A stretch of 26,404 bases of DNA from Deltaproteobacteria bacterium (lineage in GTDB: Bacteria; Desulfobacterota; Desulfobacteria; Desulfobacterales; SURF-15). Below are positions 18,958 to 26,404 of the stretch, in pieces. The stretch spans positions 1 to 26,404 of the forward strand of contig JAHEHB010000019.1 of assembly GCA_024644775.1 (NCBI GenBank), given 5' to 3'. Position 1 is the first letter of the stretch. The number at the start of each line of letters is the position of its first letter. The notes under the pieces were generated by a model, which was given only the letters and a program-made list of their open reading frames with translations, did not search any database and had not been told where the DNA came from. The translations under genes and the position numbers were made by a program.

Positions 18958-19947
18958 ATGGCACGATCCGCTACTGAAAAACTACGCCGCTTTTACGAAC
19001 AATTTTTGACCGAACATCAGGTATTGATCCTGATAAATGCAGATCCAGATGCCATTGCCAGTGCTATGGCGATGAAGAGGCTTCTATGGCGCAAAGTAGC
19101 AGGAGTTACCATTTCTAATATCAATATTATCAAGCGACCGGATAACCTTGCCATGGTCCGACTCCTAGGCGTGAATCTTATTCACATCGCAAAACTAGAT
19201 GCTTCAAAATTTGATAAAGTCGCCATCGTTGATTCACAACCTGCACACCATGAAGCATTTCAAGTATTCTCCTTTGATGTCGTTATCGATCATCATCCGG
19301 ATACCGCCCCGAAAGCTCCTTTTAAGGATATCCGATCCAAATACGGCGCCACTGCCAGCATCATGACAGAGTACCTGCGTGCGGCCAGGATCAAGCCATC
19401 CGCAAAACTGGCCACCGGTCTTTATCATGCCATTAAAACAGATACCAGCGATTTTGAACGTCAGACCCTCATGGAAGATCTTCGGGCGTTTCAATTTCTG
19501 TTTCGACATGTAAACGTCCATCTTGCCAGGAAAATTGAACAGGCTGAATTGCGACTTGATTTTTTAAAATACTTCAAAAAAGCACTCAGTGTCATGTATC
19601 TTCGCAAAAGCAGGGTGTTTGTACACCTGGGTGCCATTGCAAATCCGGATATTTGCGTGCTGATCGCCGATTTTTTCATGAGAGTACACTCTGTTACCTG
19701 GAGTGTTGTCTCTGGTTTATATAACAATACGCTTGTGATTGTCCTTAGAAACGATGGTGTTCGAAAAAACGCAGGGAATACTGCCAAAAAAAGCTTCGGC
19801 CAGTTCGGTTCGGCCGGTGGTCACAAGGGCATGGCCCGGGCCGAAATACGAACGGAGGATTTAAAAGAACTGGTTGATATACAAGATGAAAAAAGGCTTT
19901 TGCACTGGGTGGTTCGACAATTAGAAAAGCGAGTTGTAAAAAATTGA
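18958..19947 (+). CDS. DHH-family phosphoesterase (NrnA-like)
   Basis: A 329-residue protein with a DHH domain followed by a DHHA1 domain. Motifs: DPDAIAS at 29-35, Asp92 in IVDSQP, DHHP at 111-114, and the C-terminal substrate-binding glycine motif GSAGGHKGMARAE. Relatives such as NrnA degrade short RNA (nanoRNA) or hydrolyse pAp and cyclic dinucleotide products with Mn2+. In many members a His stands four residues before the first Asp of motif I (HxxPDGD); here that position is Leu25, so activity or metal site may differ. Cytoplasmic, no signal peptide. The hydrolase gene starts 34 bases downstream, so the two are likely co-transcribed. Substrate unknown. Confidence 0.88.
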   Translation: MARSATEKLRRFYEQFLTEHQVLILINADPDAIASAMAMKRLLWRKVAGVTISNINIIKRPDNLAMVRLLGVNLIHIAKLDASKFDKVAIVDSQPAHHEAFQVFSFDVVIDHHPDTAPKAPFKDIRSKYGATASIMTEYLRAARIKPSAKLATGLYHAIKTDTSDFERQTLMEDLRAFQFLFRHVNVHLARKIEQAELRLDFLKYFKKALSVMYLRKSRVFVHLGAIANPDICVLIADFFMRVHSVTWSVVSGLYNNTLVIVLRNDGVRKNAGNTAKKSFGQFGSAGGHKGMARAEIRTEDLKELVDIQDEKRLLHWVVRQLEKRVVKN

Positions 19948-19981
19948 ACGGTCCGTTTAATGAAGGATGTAAAAAGCGAAA

Positions 19982-20749
19982 ATGAAAGTGACCATTCTCG
20001 GTTCAGGCACCTGTGTTCCGTCTCTTAAAAGAAGCTCGTGTTCGGTACTGGTGGCAGTGGGTAATCAAAAAATCGTGATCGACTGCGGTGCCGGTACCAT
20101 GCGACGGCTGCTTCGGGCAGGCACCACGATATCGGAAGTAACCCACCTGTTTTTCAGCCACTTTCATCCGGATCATACGGCTGAACTGGTTCCCTTTCTG
20201 TTTGCTTCAAAATATCCGGAAATTTCTCGACGCAAAACACCCCTGTGCCTCGTTGCAGGAAAGGGATTTTTGGCGTTTTATGAGAGCCTGAGAAGCGTTT
20301 ATGGAGAATGGATTGATATCGGACCGGATTTACTGCGCATCATCGAACTCCACACAGATTATCAGGATCGCCGTTCGTTTGATGATTTCACAGTGGAATC
20401 CATGCCGGTCAATCATCGGGAAGAGAGCATTGCATACCGTATTACGAGTCCAAATGGACCATCGGTTGTTTACTCCGGGGACACCGATATTTGCGAAAGT
20501 CTTGTTGACATTGCAAAGGGTGCGGATCTTTTTATTTGCGAATCGGCCATGCCTGACGACTCGAAAGCCGACGGGCATTTAACCCCGTCTTTGGCAGGCG
20601 ACATCGCCTGGCGTGCCAATGTAAAACAACTTGTGCTCACTCATTTATATCCGGAATGCGACCGGGTGGATATGGGAGAAGAATGTCGAAAAACCTACCA
20701 GGGTCCGTTGGTTTTGGCGGAAGATTTAATGAGTTTTAAGCTTGCATAA
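19982..20749 (+). CDS. Metallo-beta-lactamase-fold hydrolase (RNase Z-like group)
   Basis: A 255-residue protein with the complete metal-binding set of the fold: HFHPDH (His60, His62, Asp64, His65), His145 in PVNHRE, Asp167 in YSGDTD, and His221 in VLTHLYP. GHLTPSLAG at 199 is the motif of the RNase Z / arylsulfatase-like branch, which suggests a phosphodiesterase or related hydrolase. The tRNA-binding exosite arm of true RNase Z (about 50 extra residues) is not apparent, and the protein is shorter, so I do not call it tRNase Z. Likely cytoplasmic. It is paired with the DHH phosphoesterase, which hints at nucleotide or RNA breakdown; this is inference. Confidence 0.87.
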   Translation: MKVTILGSGTCVPSLKRSSCSVLVAVGNQKIVIDCGAGTMRRLLRAGTTISEVTHLFFSHFHPDHTAELVPFLFASKYPEISRRKTPLCLVAGKGFLAFYESLRSVYGEWIDIGPDLLRIIELHTDYQDRRSFDDFTVESMPVNHREESIAYRITSPNGPSVVYSGDTDICESLVDIAKGADLFICESAMPDDSKADGHLTPSLAGDIAWRANVKQLVLTHLYPECDRVDMGEECRKTYQGPLVLAEDLMSFKLA

Positions 20750-20755
20750 ACGCTG

Positions 20756-20764
20756 TGGTATAAT
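20756..20764 (+). promoter_or_regulatory. extended -10 element just before the siroheme gene
   Basis: TGG followed by TATAAT (20759-20764) is a perfect extended -10 (TGnTATAAT). It ends nine bases before the ATG at 20774, so a transcript from it would start at or within a few bases of the ATG. No ribosome site lies in front of the ATG, which would fit leaderless translation. Confidence 0.4.
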
Positions 20765-20773
20765 ATATTCACG

Positions 20774-21442
20774 ATGCGATATTATCCCATATGTCTCGAT
20801 ATACAGAACCGAAACTGTCTTGTGGTGGGCGGCGGCAGCGTGGCAACCCGGAAGGTGGTTACACTACTAAATTGCGGTGCCCGTGTAACCGTTGTCAGTC
20901 CGGAAGTATCCGAAAATTTGCAGAAACGCGTGGACCAGGGTTCGGTTACACTTCACCGGCGTACTTATCAAACATCCGATCTAGAGGGAATGTTTCTTGT
21001 CATCGGTGCGACCAATAGCAATGAATTAAACAAGAAAATCTATCGCGACACGGAACGCCTGGGCAAGCTCTGCAATATCGCAGATCAGCCGGATGCTTGT
21101 AACTTTATTCTCCCATCGGTCATTAGCCGTGGGGATTTGCTGGTTGCCATCTCCACTTCGGGTCAAAGTCCTGCCTTCGCGAAAAGACTTCGGAAGGATT
21201 TAGAAAAGCAATTTGGAGAAGAATATGCCCCGTTTCTGAAACTTATGGGGGCTATCCGGAAAAAATTATTGAGCGAAGATCATGACCCGGAATCACACAA
21301 GGTTGCATTTGAGCAATTGATCGAAAAAGGGCTTTTGGAAGGGTTAAAAACCCAAAAAGTAGCGGTCGTTGATTCTCTGTTACACGAAGTTTTAGGAGAA
21401 GGATACGACTATCGCTCGCTGGTGGAGACAAAGAATCGTTGA
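20774..21442 (+). CDS. Precorrin-2 dehydrogenase / sirohydrochlorin ferrochelatase (siroheme synthase, CysG-N/Met8 type)
   Basis: A 222-residue protein equal to the N-terminal half of CysG. The NAD-binding site is VVGGGSVATRK (glycines 19-21), and Asp104 in NIADQPDACNF matches the key Asp of CysG/Met8 that serves both reactions. STSGQSPAFAKRLRK is the family's second signature. It oxidises precorrin-2 to sirohydrochlorin and inserts iron to make siroheme, the cofactor of sulfite and nitrite reductases. The uroporphyrinogen methyltransferase half of CysG is absent and must be encoded elsewhere. It starts 24 bases after the hydrolase gene and is followed by the cytochrome c assembly gene and hemA, a tetrapyrrole cluster. 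Confidence 0.93.
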   Translation: MRYYPICLDIQNRNCLVVGGGSVATRKVVTLLNCGARVTVVSPEVSENLQKRVDQGSVTLHRRTYQTSDLEGMFLVIGATNSNELNKKIYRDTERLGKLCNIADQPDACNFILPSVISRGDLLVAISTSGQSPAFAKRLRKDLEKQFGEEYAPFLKLMGAIRKKLLSEDHDPESHKVAFEQLIEKGLLEGLKTQKVAVVDSLLHEVLGEGYDYRSLVETKNR

Positions 21443-21470
21443 AAATTTGGGAATTGCGAATTGAGGAATT

Positions 21471-22286
21471 ATGGTATTGACGATACCTTTTTACCTGGCA
21501 AGTACAGCGGCATACCTTGTTTATCTCATTAAACAAAAAGACCGAATGCAACGGATAGGGTGCTACATTTTGATGGCGGGTTTTTTGTGGCATTCGACAA
21601 CTATTGGACTTGAATTCGTTCAGACAAGACAAATTCCTGTTCAGAATCTCCATCAGACGCTTTCCATTGCGGCATGGGCAGTTGCCGGTGTTTTTCTTTT
21701 TTTCCGGTACCGATTCAATTTAAAGGTCTTGGGAATATATGCGGCACCGCTTGTTGCGTTGATCATGATCGCGGCCTCTCGTCTTCCAGCAGATGGAACG
21801 GTTGTGCAGACACGAAATATATTCAGTAGTTTCTGGCTTGTTTCTCATGTAATCGTCATTTTTATCGGGGAAGCCTCATTTGCGTTAGCCTGCGGCGTCG
21901 GTTTGTTGTACTTACTTCAGGAACATGCCATTAAAACCAAACATCACGGATTTTTCTTTAAACGGTTACCCGCCTTGGAATTGCTTGATACAACCGGGTA
22001 CGCATGCATTGTGGTAGGGTTTACAATGCTAACTGTCGGACTGATCACAGGCTTTATCTATGCGAAATCGATCTGGGGAAGCTTTTGGAGCTGGGATCCA
22101 AAAGAGGTCTGGTCCGGTATCGCATGGTTGCTCTATGCATCTTTGCTGCACGGACGACTCGCGCTGGGATGGAGGGGTCGAAAGGCTGCAATCATGTCAA
22201 TCGTTGGATTCGGTGTTCTCTTGTTTACTTTTTTGGGTGTCAACTTATTTTTAAAGGGACATCATGGCGAATTCACAAGAGTTTGA
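21471..22286 (+). CDS. Cytochrome c assembly protein, CcsA/ResC (CcsB) type, HemX-like
   Basis: A 271-residue protein with about eight membrane helices. Near the C-terminus it carries the haem-handling tryptophan motif WGSFWSWDPKEVW (from Trp202), and conserved histidines His126 and His227 flank it. In System II cytochrome c biogenesis this protein family moves and presents haem to apocytochromes. Homologues directly before hemA are often called HemX, and some affect GluTR levels. GAGG lies four bases before the ATG at 21471; this site is part of a GGAATT-rich repeat tract (21443-21470). The gap to hemA is 13 bases. No ResB partner is in the window. Confidence 0.88.
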   Translation: MVLTIPFYLASTAAYLVYLIKQKDRMQRIGCYILMAGFLWHSTTIGLEFVQTRQIPVQNLHQTLSIAAWAVAGVFLFFRYRFNLKVLGIYAAPLVALIMIAASRLPADGTVVQTRNIFSSFWLVSHVIVIFIGEASFALACGVGLLYLLQEHAIKTKHHGFFFKRLPALELLDTTGYACIVVGFTMLTVGLITGFIYAKSIWGSFWSWDPKEVWSGIAWLLYASLLHGRLALGWRGRKAAIMSIVGFGVLLFTFLGVNLFLKGHHGEFTRV

Positions 22287-22299
22287 ATGATAGATACTT

Positions 22300-23568
22300 A
22301 TGTCTGAGATCGTACTCATCGGATTAAATCACAAGACTGCTCCGGTTGAAGTACGGGAGTGTTTAGCGTTTTCCCAAGAAGAAACAATCGAGGCTCTCCA
22401 AACACTTCGGAAACAACCAACCATCGACGAAGTGGTTTTAATCTCCACCTGTAACCGAGTCGAGGTTTTGTTGACCACTGCTGATCGATCCCTCGCAAAA
22501 CAAGAAACAAAATGTTTCCTCTCACACTTTAAGGAAGTTCCTTACGAAGACTTTCAGTCCGCTCTATACAGCCACGAAGAAGACCAAGCCGTGAGACACA
22601 TCTTCAGGGTTGCTTCAAGTCTCGATTCGATGATGGTGGGGGAACCTCAGATACTGGGGCAAATAAAGGATGCATATCGCTTGGCTTCCCGGAAAAAAGC
22701 AACCGGTGTTATACTCAGTCGCCTGCTGCACAAAAGCTTTTCGGTTGCGAAACGGGTGCGAAGTGAAACCGGAATCGGCGACCATGCCGTGTCCATTAGC
22801 TTTGCAGCCATCGAGCTTGCGCGTAAGATATTTGATACACTAGAAAAGAAAAAGGTGCTTCTGATTGGCGCTGGAGAAATGGCTGAACTTGCCGTGGAGC
22901 ATCTGATTCGTAATCGGGCGAGTGATATCTTTGTTGCGAATCGTACCTTCGAGCGGGGAATGGAACTGGCCGAAAGATTCAGCGGCCAGGCAATCCGTTT
23001 TGAGGAAATTGGAGATTGCCTTGAACAGGTGGATATCATTATTGGTTCCACCGGCGCCTCGGATTTTGTTATTCAGCCCGATATGGTAAAATTCGCCTTG
23101 CGTCGGAGGCGAAATCATCCGCTGTTTTTTATCGACATTGCGGTGCCCAGAGATATCAATCCGGCAATCAATCGTCTGAACAATGCATACGTGTATGACA
23201 TCGATGATCTCAGAAGCATCGTCGATGAAAATATCGAAGATCGAAACCGTGAAGCGGTAAAAGGGGAACGAATCGTTGATGAAGCGGTGGTTCGATTTCG
23301 CAACTGGATGGATCGTCTAAGTGTTGTTCCAACCATCGTCGCTCTGAGAAATAAACTTGACGTCATCGCAGAGGCAGAGATCAAAAAAACCTTAAAATCT
23401 TTAAACCACCTTTCAGATAAGGACCATGAAGCGTTCCATCGTATGAAGAATGCCATGATAAACAAACTCTTGCATGACCCGACACGCTTTTTGAAAAGTG
23501 ATGGAAACCAAAAAGGCGCGTCTCTTTATTTGGACATAACACGGAAGCTGTTTAATATCGATAATTAA
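22300..23568 (+). CDS. hemA: Glutamyl-tRNA reductase
   Basis: A 422-residue protein at normal family length. The catalytic cysteine is Cys51 in STCNRVEV, the substrate-binding motif is GEPQILGQIKDAY, and the NADPH-binding domain begins near residue 185 (VLLIGAGEMAELA). A C-terminal helical dimerisation domain follows. It reduces glutamyl-tRNA to glutamate-1-semialdehyde, the first committed step of tetrapyrrole synthesis by the C5 route, and thus feeds siroheme and haem formation by its neighbours. hemC and hemB are not seen downstream: fabD comes next, which is a less common order. The ATG has only a weak ribosome site and may rely on coupling with the gene 13 bases upstream. Confidence 0.97.
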   Translation: MSEIVLIGLNHKTAPVEVRECLAFSQEETIEALQTLRKQPTIDEVVLISTCNRVEVLLTTADRSLAKQETKCFLSHFKEVPYEDFQSALYSHEEDQAVRHIFRVASSLDSMMVGEPQILGQIKDAYRLASRKKATGVILSRLLHKSFSVAKRVRSETGIGDHAVSISFAAIELARKIFDTLEKKKVLLIGAGEMAELAVEHLIRNRASDIFVANRTFERGMELAERFSGQAIRFEEIGDCLEQVDIIIGSTGASDFVIQPDMVKFALRRRRNHPLFFIDIAVPRDINPAINRLNNAYVYDIDDLRSIVDENIEDRNREAVKGERIVDEAVVRFRNWMDRLSVVPTIVALRNKLDVIAEAEIKKTLKSLNHLSDKDHEAFHRMKNAMINKLLHDPTRFLKSDGNQKGASLYLDITRKLFNIDN

Positions 23569-23584
23569 AAGGAGGATTTTGGGT

Positions 23585-24523
23585 TTGAAAAAAATTACAT
23601 TTCTTTTTCCCGGTCAAGGTTCACAGAGGATCGGTATGGGGAACGAAATTTATCAGGAATATGGTATTGTCAGAGAAATCTTCGATATGGCGTCTGAAAT
23701 CACAAAAACCAACCTCCCCAAACTCTGTTTTAAAGGTCCCATGGAAGCGTTGACGATGACGGTCAATCTTCAGCCGGCCATCACGGCTGTAAATCTTGGA
23801 TTTCTTGCCATATTGAAAAAAGAATCCATACAACCGGCCATTTTCGCCGGACATAGCCTTGGTGAATACAGTGCGCTCTGTGCGGCGGGAACCCTATCCA
23901 AAGAAGATACCATAACACTGGTGAGCAAACGCGGAGAGTTGATGCATCGAGAATCCGTAAAACATAAAGGCGCAATGCACGCGATTGTGGGTCTTTCCAT
24001 CGATAAAGTGCAAGAATTCATAGAGGAAGTTCAAAGCGACGGAGTGGTATCTGTCGCAAATCACAATACGGAGCTTCAGATTGTGATCACGGGCGCACCG
24101 GGGCCTGTTGAAAGAGTATCGGCACTGGCCGCGGCACAGGGCGCAAAGGCCATACCGTTGAAAGTCAGCGGTGCGTGGCATAGTGAACTGATTAAAGGTG
24201 CGGAAGAATCGTTTAAAGAGTGCCTCGACTCGGTTTCTTTTCACACCCCCCAGGGCGCTGTCGTGTTTAACGTCACCGGAGAATTTGAAACAGATCCCGA
24301 CGAAATAAAATCAATCATGGCAAAACAACTGTGCAGCCCGGTAAGGTGGTATGACAGCATGCGTAAGATAATCGAAGAAGATGTGGAGGTTTTTGCTGAA
24401 GTGGGGCCCGGAAAAGTATTGAGCGGACTATTGAAAAAGACACTAACCGGGGATGACCCGACGGATATTCATACGGTAAACAGTATAAAGGCCCTGGAGC
24501 TGTTCCTTAAAGCCGCGACATAG
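23585..24523 (+). CDS. fabD: Malonyl-CoA:acyl carrier protein transacylase (FabD)
   Basis: Start chosen at the TTG at 23585: AAAAGGAGG ends nine bases before it, while an in-frame TTG at 23579 is only three bases away. The 312-residue product begins MKKITFLFPGQGSQ with the family's Gln motif. The catalytic Ser91 is in GHSLGEYSAL, Arg122 in LMHRES binds the malonyl carboxylate, and His199 is in SGAWHSEL. It moves malonyl groups from CoA to ACP for fatty acid synthesis. FabD usually sits among fabH, fabG and acpP; here it stands alone at the end of a haem cluster, 16 bases after hemA. A polyketide-type acyltransferase is possible but a stand-alone single domain favours FabD. Confidence 0.93.
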   Translation: MKKITFLFPGQGSQRIGMGNEIYQEYGIVREIFDMASEITKTNLPKLCFKGPMEALTMTVNLQPAITAVNLGFLAILKKESIQPAIFAGHSLGEYSALCAAGTLSKEDTITLVSKRGELMHRESVKHKGAMHAIVGLSIDKVQEFIEEVQSDGVVSVANHNTELQIVITGAPGPVERVSALAAAQGAKAIPLKVSGAWHSELIKGAEESFKECLDSVSFHTPQGAVVFNVTGEFETDPDEIKSIMAKQLCSPVRWYDSMRKIIEEDVEVFAEVGPGKVLSGLLKKTLTGDDPTDIHTVNSIKALELFLKAAT

Positions 24524-24528
24524 TCGTC

Positions 24529-24561
24529 CCCGGGGTTTCCCGGGCAATCGGGTCTTTATTT
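24529..24561 (+). terminator. candidate terminator after fabD
   Basis: CCCGGG-GTTT-CCCGGG (24529-24544) forms a six-pair stem with a four-base loop just after the fabD stop. An alternative shorter stem, CCCG (24539-24542) with CGGG (24549-24552), leads straight into TCTTTATTT. It is a moderate intrinsic terminator candidate separating the haem/fabD unit from the binding-protein gene. Confidence 0.45.
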
Positions 24562-24653
24562 ACAAATAATATGACCTATCTCTTATTCACGTTTATTAAC
24601 GCTCACCGGGATTTCCGATCTTATTCGGAATTCTCCAACCAAAAGGAGGTCTT

Positions 24654-25748
24654 ATGATGCGTAGAAAAATGTTTTTGGTAATTGGTGTACTCCTTGGCAT
24701 CGGTCTCATGCTAGGTCCCCCGGCATTTGCAAAAACCAAAGTCGCCTTTGCGCTACTATGGACCATCGACGATATGGGATGGACGACCGCCCATTACAGA
24801 GGGATCGAGCATCTGAAAAAAGAACTGGGAGATCAGGTAGAGGTTTCCTATACGGAAAAAGTGCAGGCTGCCAATGCCGAACAGGTCTTGCGAGGATATG
24901 CCAAGGCGGGTTTCGATATCGTTTTTGCCACCACCTTTGAACACATGGATCCTTGTGTAATTGTGGCGCAGGATTTTCCAAAGGTGGTTTTCGAGCACTG
25001 TTCCGGCTATAAGAAAAACGATAAAAACATGGGCAACTATTTTGCCCGTATGTACCAGGCTGAATATCTTGCCGGATACATGGCAGGACTCATGGGATAT
25101 AAGAACATCGGCACGGTGGCAACGCAACCCATTCCGGAACCCATTCGCGGCATCAATGCATTTACACTCGGTTTAAGGAAAGGATTGAAAGAATCAGGAA
25201 CTCCTCATGATCCCAAAAAGGTAAACACGATTGTCTGGCTGAAAAGTTGGCGGGATGCGACCAATGAAACCCTTTTATCCGAAACGCTATCCAGCCGCGG
25301 ACACGATCTGATCCGGCAAATGGCCGATACTCCGGAGTCTGCACAGGCCGCCTGCAGAAAAGAGGTGCCTGCCATCGGTTATGGGATCGATGTGATCACC
25401 CAGGCACCGTGTGCTCTGGTGTCATCGGAATGGAGCTGGGGTGTTTACTATGTGGATGCTGTGAAACGGGTAATGGCCGGAAAGTGGAAGCCCGCGGAAA
25501 ATTGGTGGGGGTTTGAAAAAAAAGGAATCAAACTCTCTTCATTTCATTCGTCCGTACCCGAAAAGGTAAAACAGCAGGTGCTTGCCGAGAAAACACTTCT
25601 GGAAAAGGGAACCGACAACATATTTGCCGGACCCATCAAAGATCAAACAGGAAAGGTAAAGATTCCAGCCGATCAGAAAATCTCCGATCCGGATCTACTG
25701 ACTATGAGATGGCTGGTTGAGGGCGTATCCGGAAAAATACCGGACTAA
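24654..25748 (+). CDS. BMP-family (PnrA-like) ABC transporter substrate-binding protein
   Basis: A 364-residue protein with a strong AAAAGGAGG site five bases before the ATG. A signal peptide (about 1-26, ending AFA before KTKVAFAL) has no lipobox cysteine, so the product should be soluble in the periplasm, unlike the lipoprotein members of Gram-positives and spirochaetes. The rest is a two-lobed BMP domain: VAFALLWTIDDMGWTTAHYRGIEH, FDIVFATTFEHMD, NYFARMYQAEYLAGYMAGLMG, NIGTVATQPIPEP and a C-terminal PADQKISDPDLL. Known BMP proteins bind purine nucleosides or related compounds for ABC uptake. The phosphoribosyltransferase gene 123 bases downstream supports a purine ligand. The ATPase and permease genes are not in the window. 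Confidence 0.9.
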   Translation: MMRRKMFLVIGVLLGIGLMLGPPAFAKTKVAFALLWTIDDMGWTTAHYRGIEHLKKELGDQVEVSYTEKVQAANAEQVLRGYAKAGFDIVFATTFEHMDPCVIVAQDFPKVVFEHCSGYKKNDKNMGNYFARMYQAEYLAGYMAGLMGYKNIGTVATQPIPEPIRGINAFTLGLRKGLKESGTPHDPKKVNTIVWLKSWRDATNETLLSETLSSRGHDLIRQMADTPESAQAACRKEVPAIGYGIDVITQAPCALVSSEWSWGVYYVDAVKRVMAGKWKPAENWWGFEKKGIKLSSFHSSVPEKVKQQVLAEKTLLEKGTDNIFAGPIKDQTGKVKIPADQKISDPDLLTMRWLVEGVSGKIPD

Positions 25749-25871
25749 AGTGAACGGTTCTTCGGTGAGTAGCTTAGGGGCTGGCGGGCAGGGTAAATCC
25801 CATCGGCGCTGAGTTGTTTTTCAGCCTGAAGGTGTGTGGAAGGTTTACTCAAAAAAAGTGAAAGGTGTTTC

Positions 25872-26404
25872 ATGGATTTTATCGGCTCTCTAGAATCGGG
25901 GGAGAAGTACCTGTTTGAAATACCCGACCTCGGTTTTAAGGAAGAACTTCCTTATGTGTTGGTGCCGGAAGAAGGCGGATTTTTAAAAATTGCATCCTTG
26001 AATCTGGTGGGTATGATTGAATGGAATCGGCTTTTTGGCCGGGCCCTTGCCAAAAAAATAAGAGAAACGGTAAACAACCTGGAAGGAATTGTGTTTTTCA
26101 CGGCGGTCGAAAAGGCGCTTCAACTCGGTCAAGCGATTAGCCAGGAGTTCGATGTTTCGACAATGGCGATTGCCTACAACCGGCGAAAGCCGCATATGGA
26201 AATCGAATCCGGCCGGAAACGACCGTATATTCAGGTAGGAGCCGGCTCTGTAACAAGCGGAGATAAATATCTCGTCGTCTACGAACGGGATGTCAATCTC
26301 CTTAGTCGGGCCGGAAGCGGTGTTATCATCATTGATGATGTCGTCAGTACCGGCGGTACGGTTGCTGCACTGGCAACCATCCTCGATGAAATTACTGAAA
26401 GAAA
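25872..26404 (+). CDS. Phosphoribosyltransferase family protein (Apt/purine-type), cut by right window edge
   Basis: The frame is open from the ATG at 25872, with AAAGGTG in front, to the last base: 177 codons and no stop. It begins MDFIGSLESGEKYLFEIPD and contains the PRPP-binding motif VIIIDDVVSTGGTVAAL near residues 150-166, in which two Asp residues precede the TGGT loop. This pattern occurs in adenine, xanthine and orotate phosphoribosyltransferases. The N-terminal half (LNLVGMIEWNRLFGRALAKKI) does not settle the base used. Together with the BMP binding protein upstream it points to uptake and salvage of purines or nucleosides. Substrate assignment is inference; the C-terminus is outside the window. 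Confidence 0.82.
   Translation, partial: MDFIGSLESGEKYLFEIPDLGFKEELPYVLVPEEGGFLKIASLNLVGMIEWNRLFGRALAKKIRETVNNLEGIVFFTAVEKALQLGQAISQEFDVSTMAIAYNRRKPHMEIESGRKRPYIQVGAGSVTSGDKYLVVYERDVNLLSRAGSGVIIIDDVVSTGGTVAALATILDEITER

Noticed and set aside
25768..25778. AGTAGCTTAG also present near 4168
   Set aside because: A ten-base match with no wider similarity is expected by chance in 26 kb.
25749..25871. Possible purine riboswitch before the phosphoribosyltransferase gene
   Set aside because: None of the conserved purine-aptamer core sequences were found; only a short five-pair hairpin is present.

Overview
The window reads as chromosomal core DNA from a Gram-negative, probably anaerobic bacterium. 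The most likely group is Desulfobacterota, in the sulfate-reducer range of Desulfobacterales. This placement is an inference from separate b and b' ATP synthase genes, a siroheme-synthase / CcsA-type cytochrome c assembly / hemA cluster, a TolC-type outer-membrane protein, an FtsEX-EnvC-CtpA-YibQ block and an ADP-forming acyl-CoA synthetase. No rRNA, tRNA, insertion sequence, phage gene or CRISPR array was seen.

Layout. 1-1634, minus strand: the N-terminal part of an ADP-forming acyl-CoA synthetase (cut by the left edge, TTG start) and a DUF1178 protein. 1829-11492, plus strand: an SH3/coiled-coil membrane protein, DnaJ, a QueD-type enzyme, then an envelope block: AMIN-TolC fusion, ftsE, ftsX, envC-like activator, ctpA-type protease and a YibQ-type deacetylase-fold protein. 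11738-14326: clpB. 14676-18579, minus strand: an F0 operon (atpZ, atpI, atpB, a giant c subunit, a normal c subunit, b', b) with no F1 genes following. 18958-20749: a DHH phosphoesterase and a metallo-beta-lactamase-fold hydrolase. 20774-24523: a tetrapyrrole/cytochrome cluster (precorrin-2 dehydrogenase/ferrochelatase, CcsA-like, HemA) ending in fabD. 24654 to the right edge: a BMP-family nucleoside-type binding protein and a phosphoribosyltransferase, which looks like a purine uptake and salvage locus.

The outstanding feature is the 403-residue c subunit at 15997-17208. It consists of five tandem c-type hairpins with a period of 79-81 residues. Only the first hairpin keeps the ion-binding glutamate (Glu65, with a second carboxylate at Glu32); in hairpins 2-5 the glutamate is glutamine (Gln145, 224, 305, 386). 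The next gene encodes an ordinary 82-residue c subunit with the Glu32/Glu65/Ser66 pattern of Na+-type rotors. This predicts a mixed rotor ring with fewer ion sites than hairpins, resembling V-type rotor logic inside an F-type operon.

How the genes fit together: FtsE/FtsX and the catalytically dead EnvC-like protein would control peptidoglycan amidases at division, beside an outer-membrane channel protein carrying an AMIN (peptidoglycan/septal targeting) domain. DnaJ and ClpB are chaperones. Siroheme synthase, the cytochrome c assembly protein and HemA supply and deliver tetrapyrroles. All functional statements come from motifs read by eye; no database search was possible.
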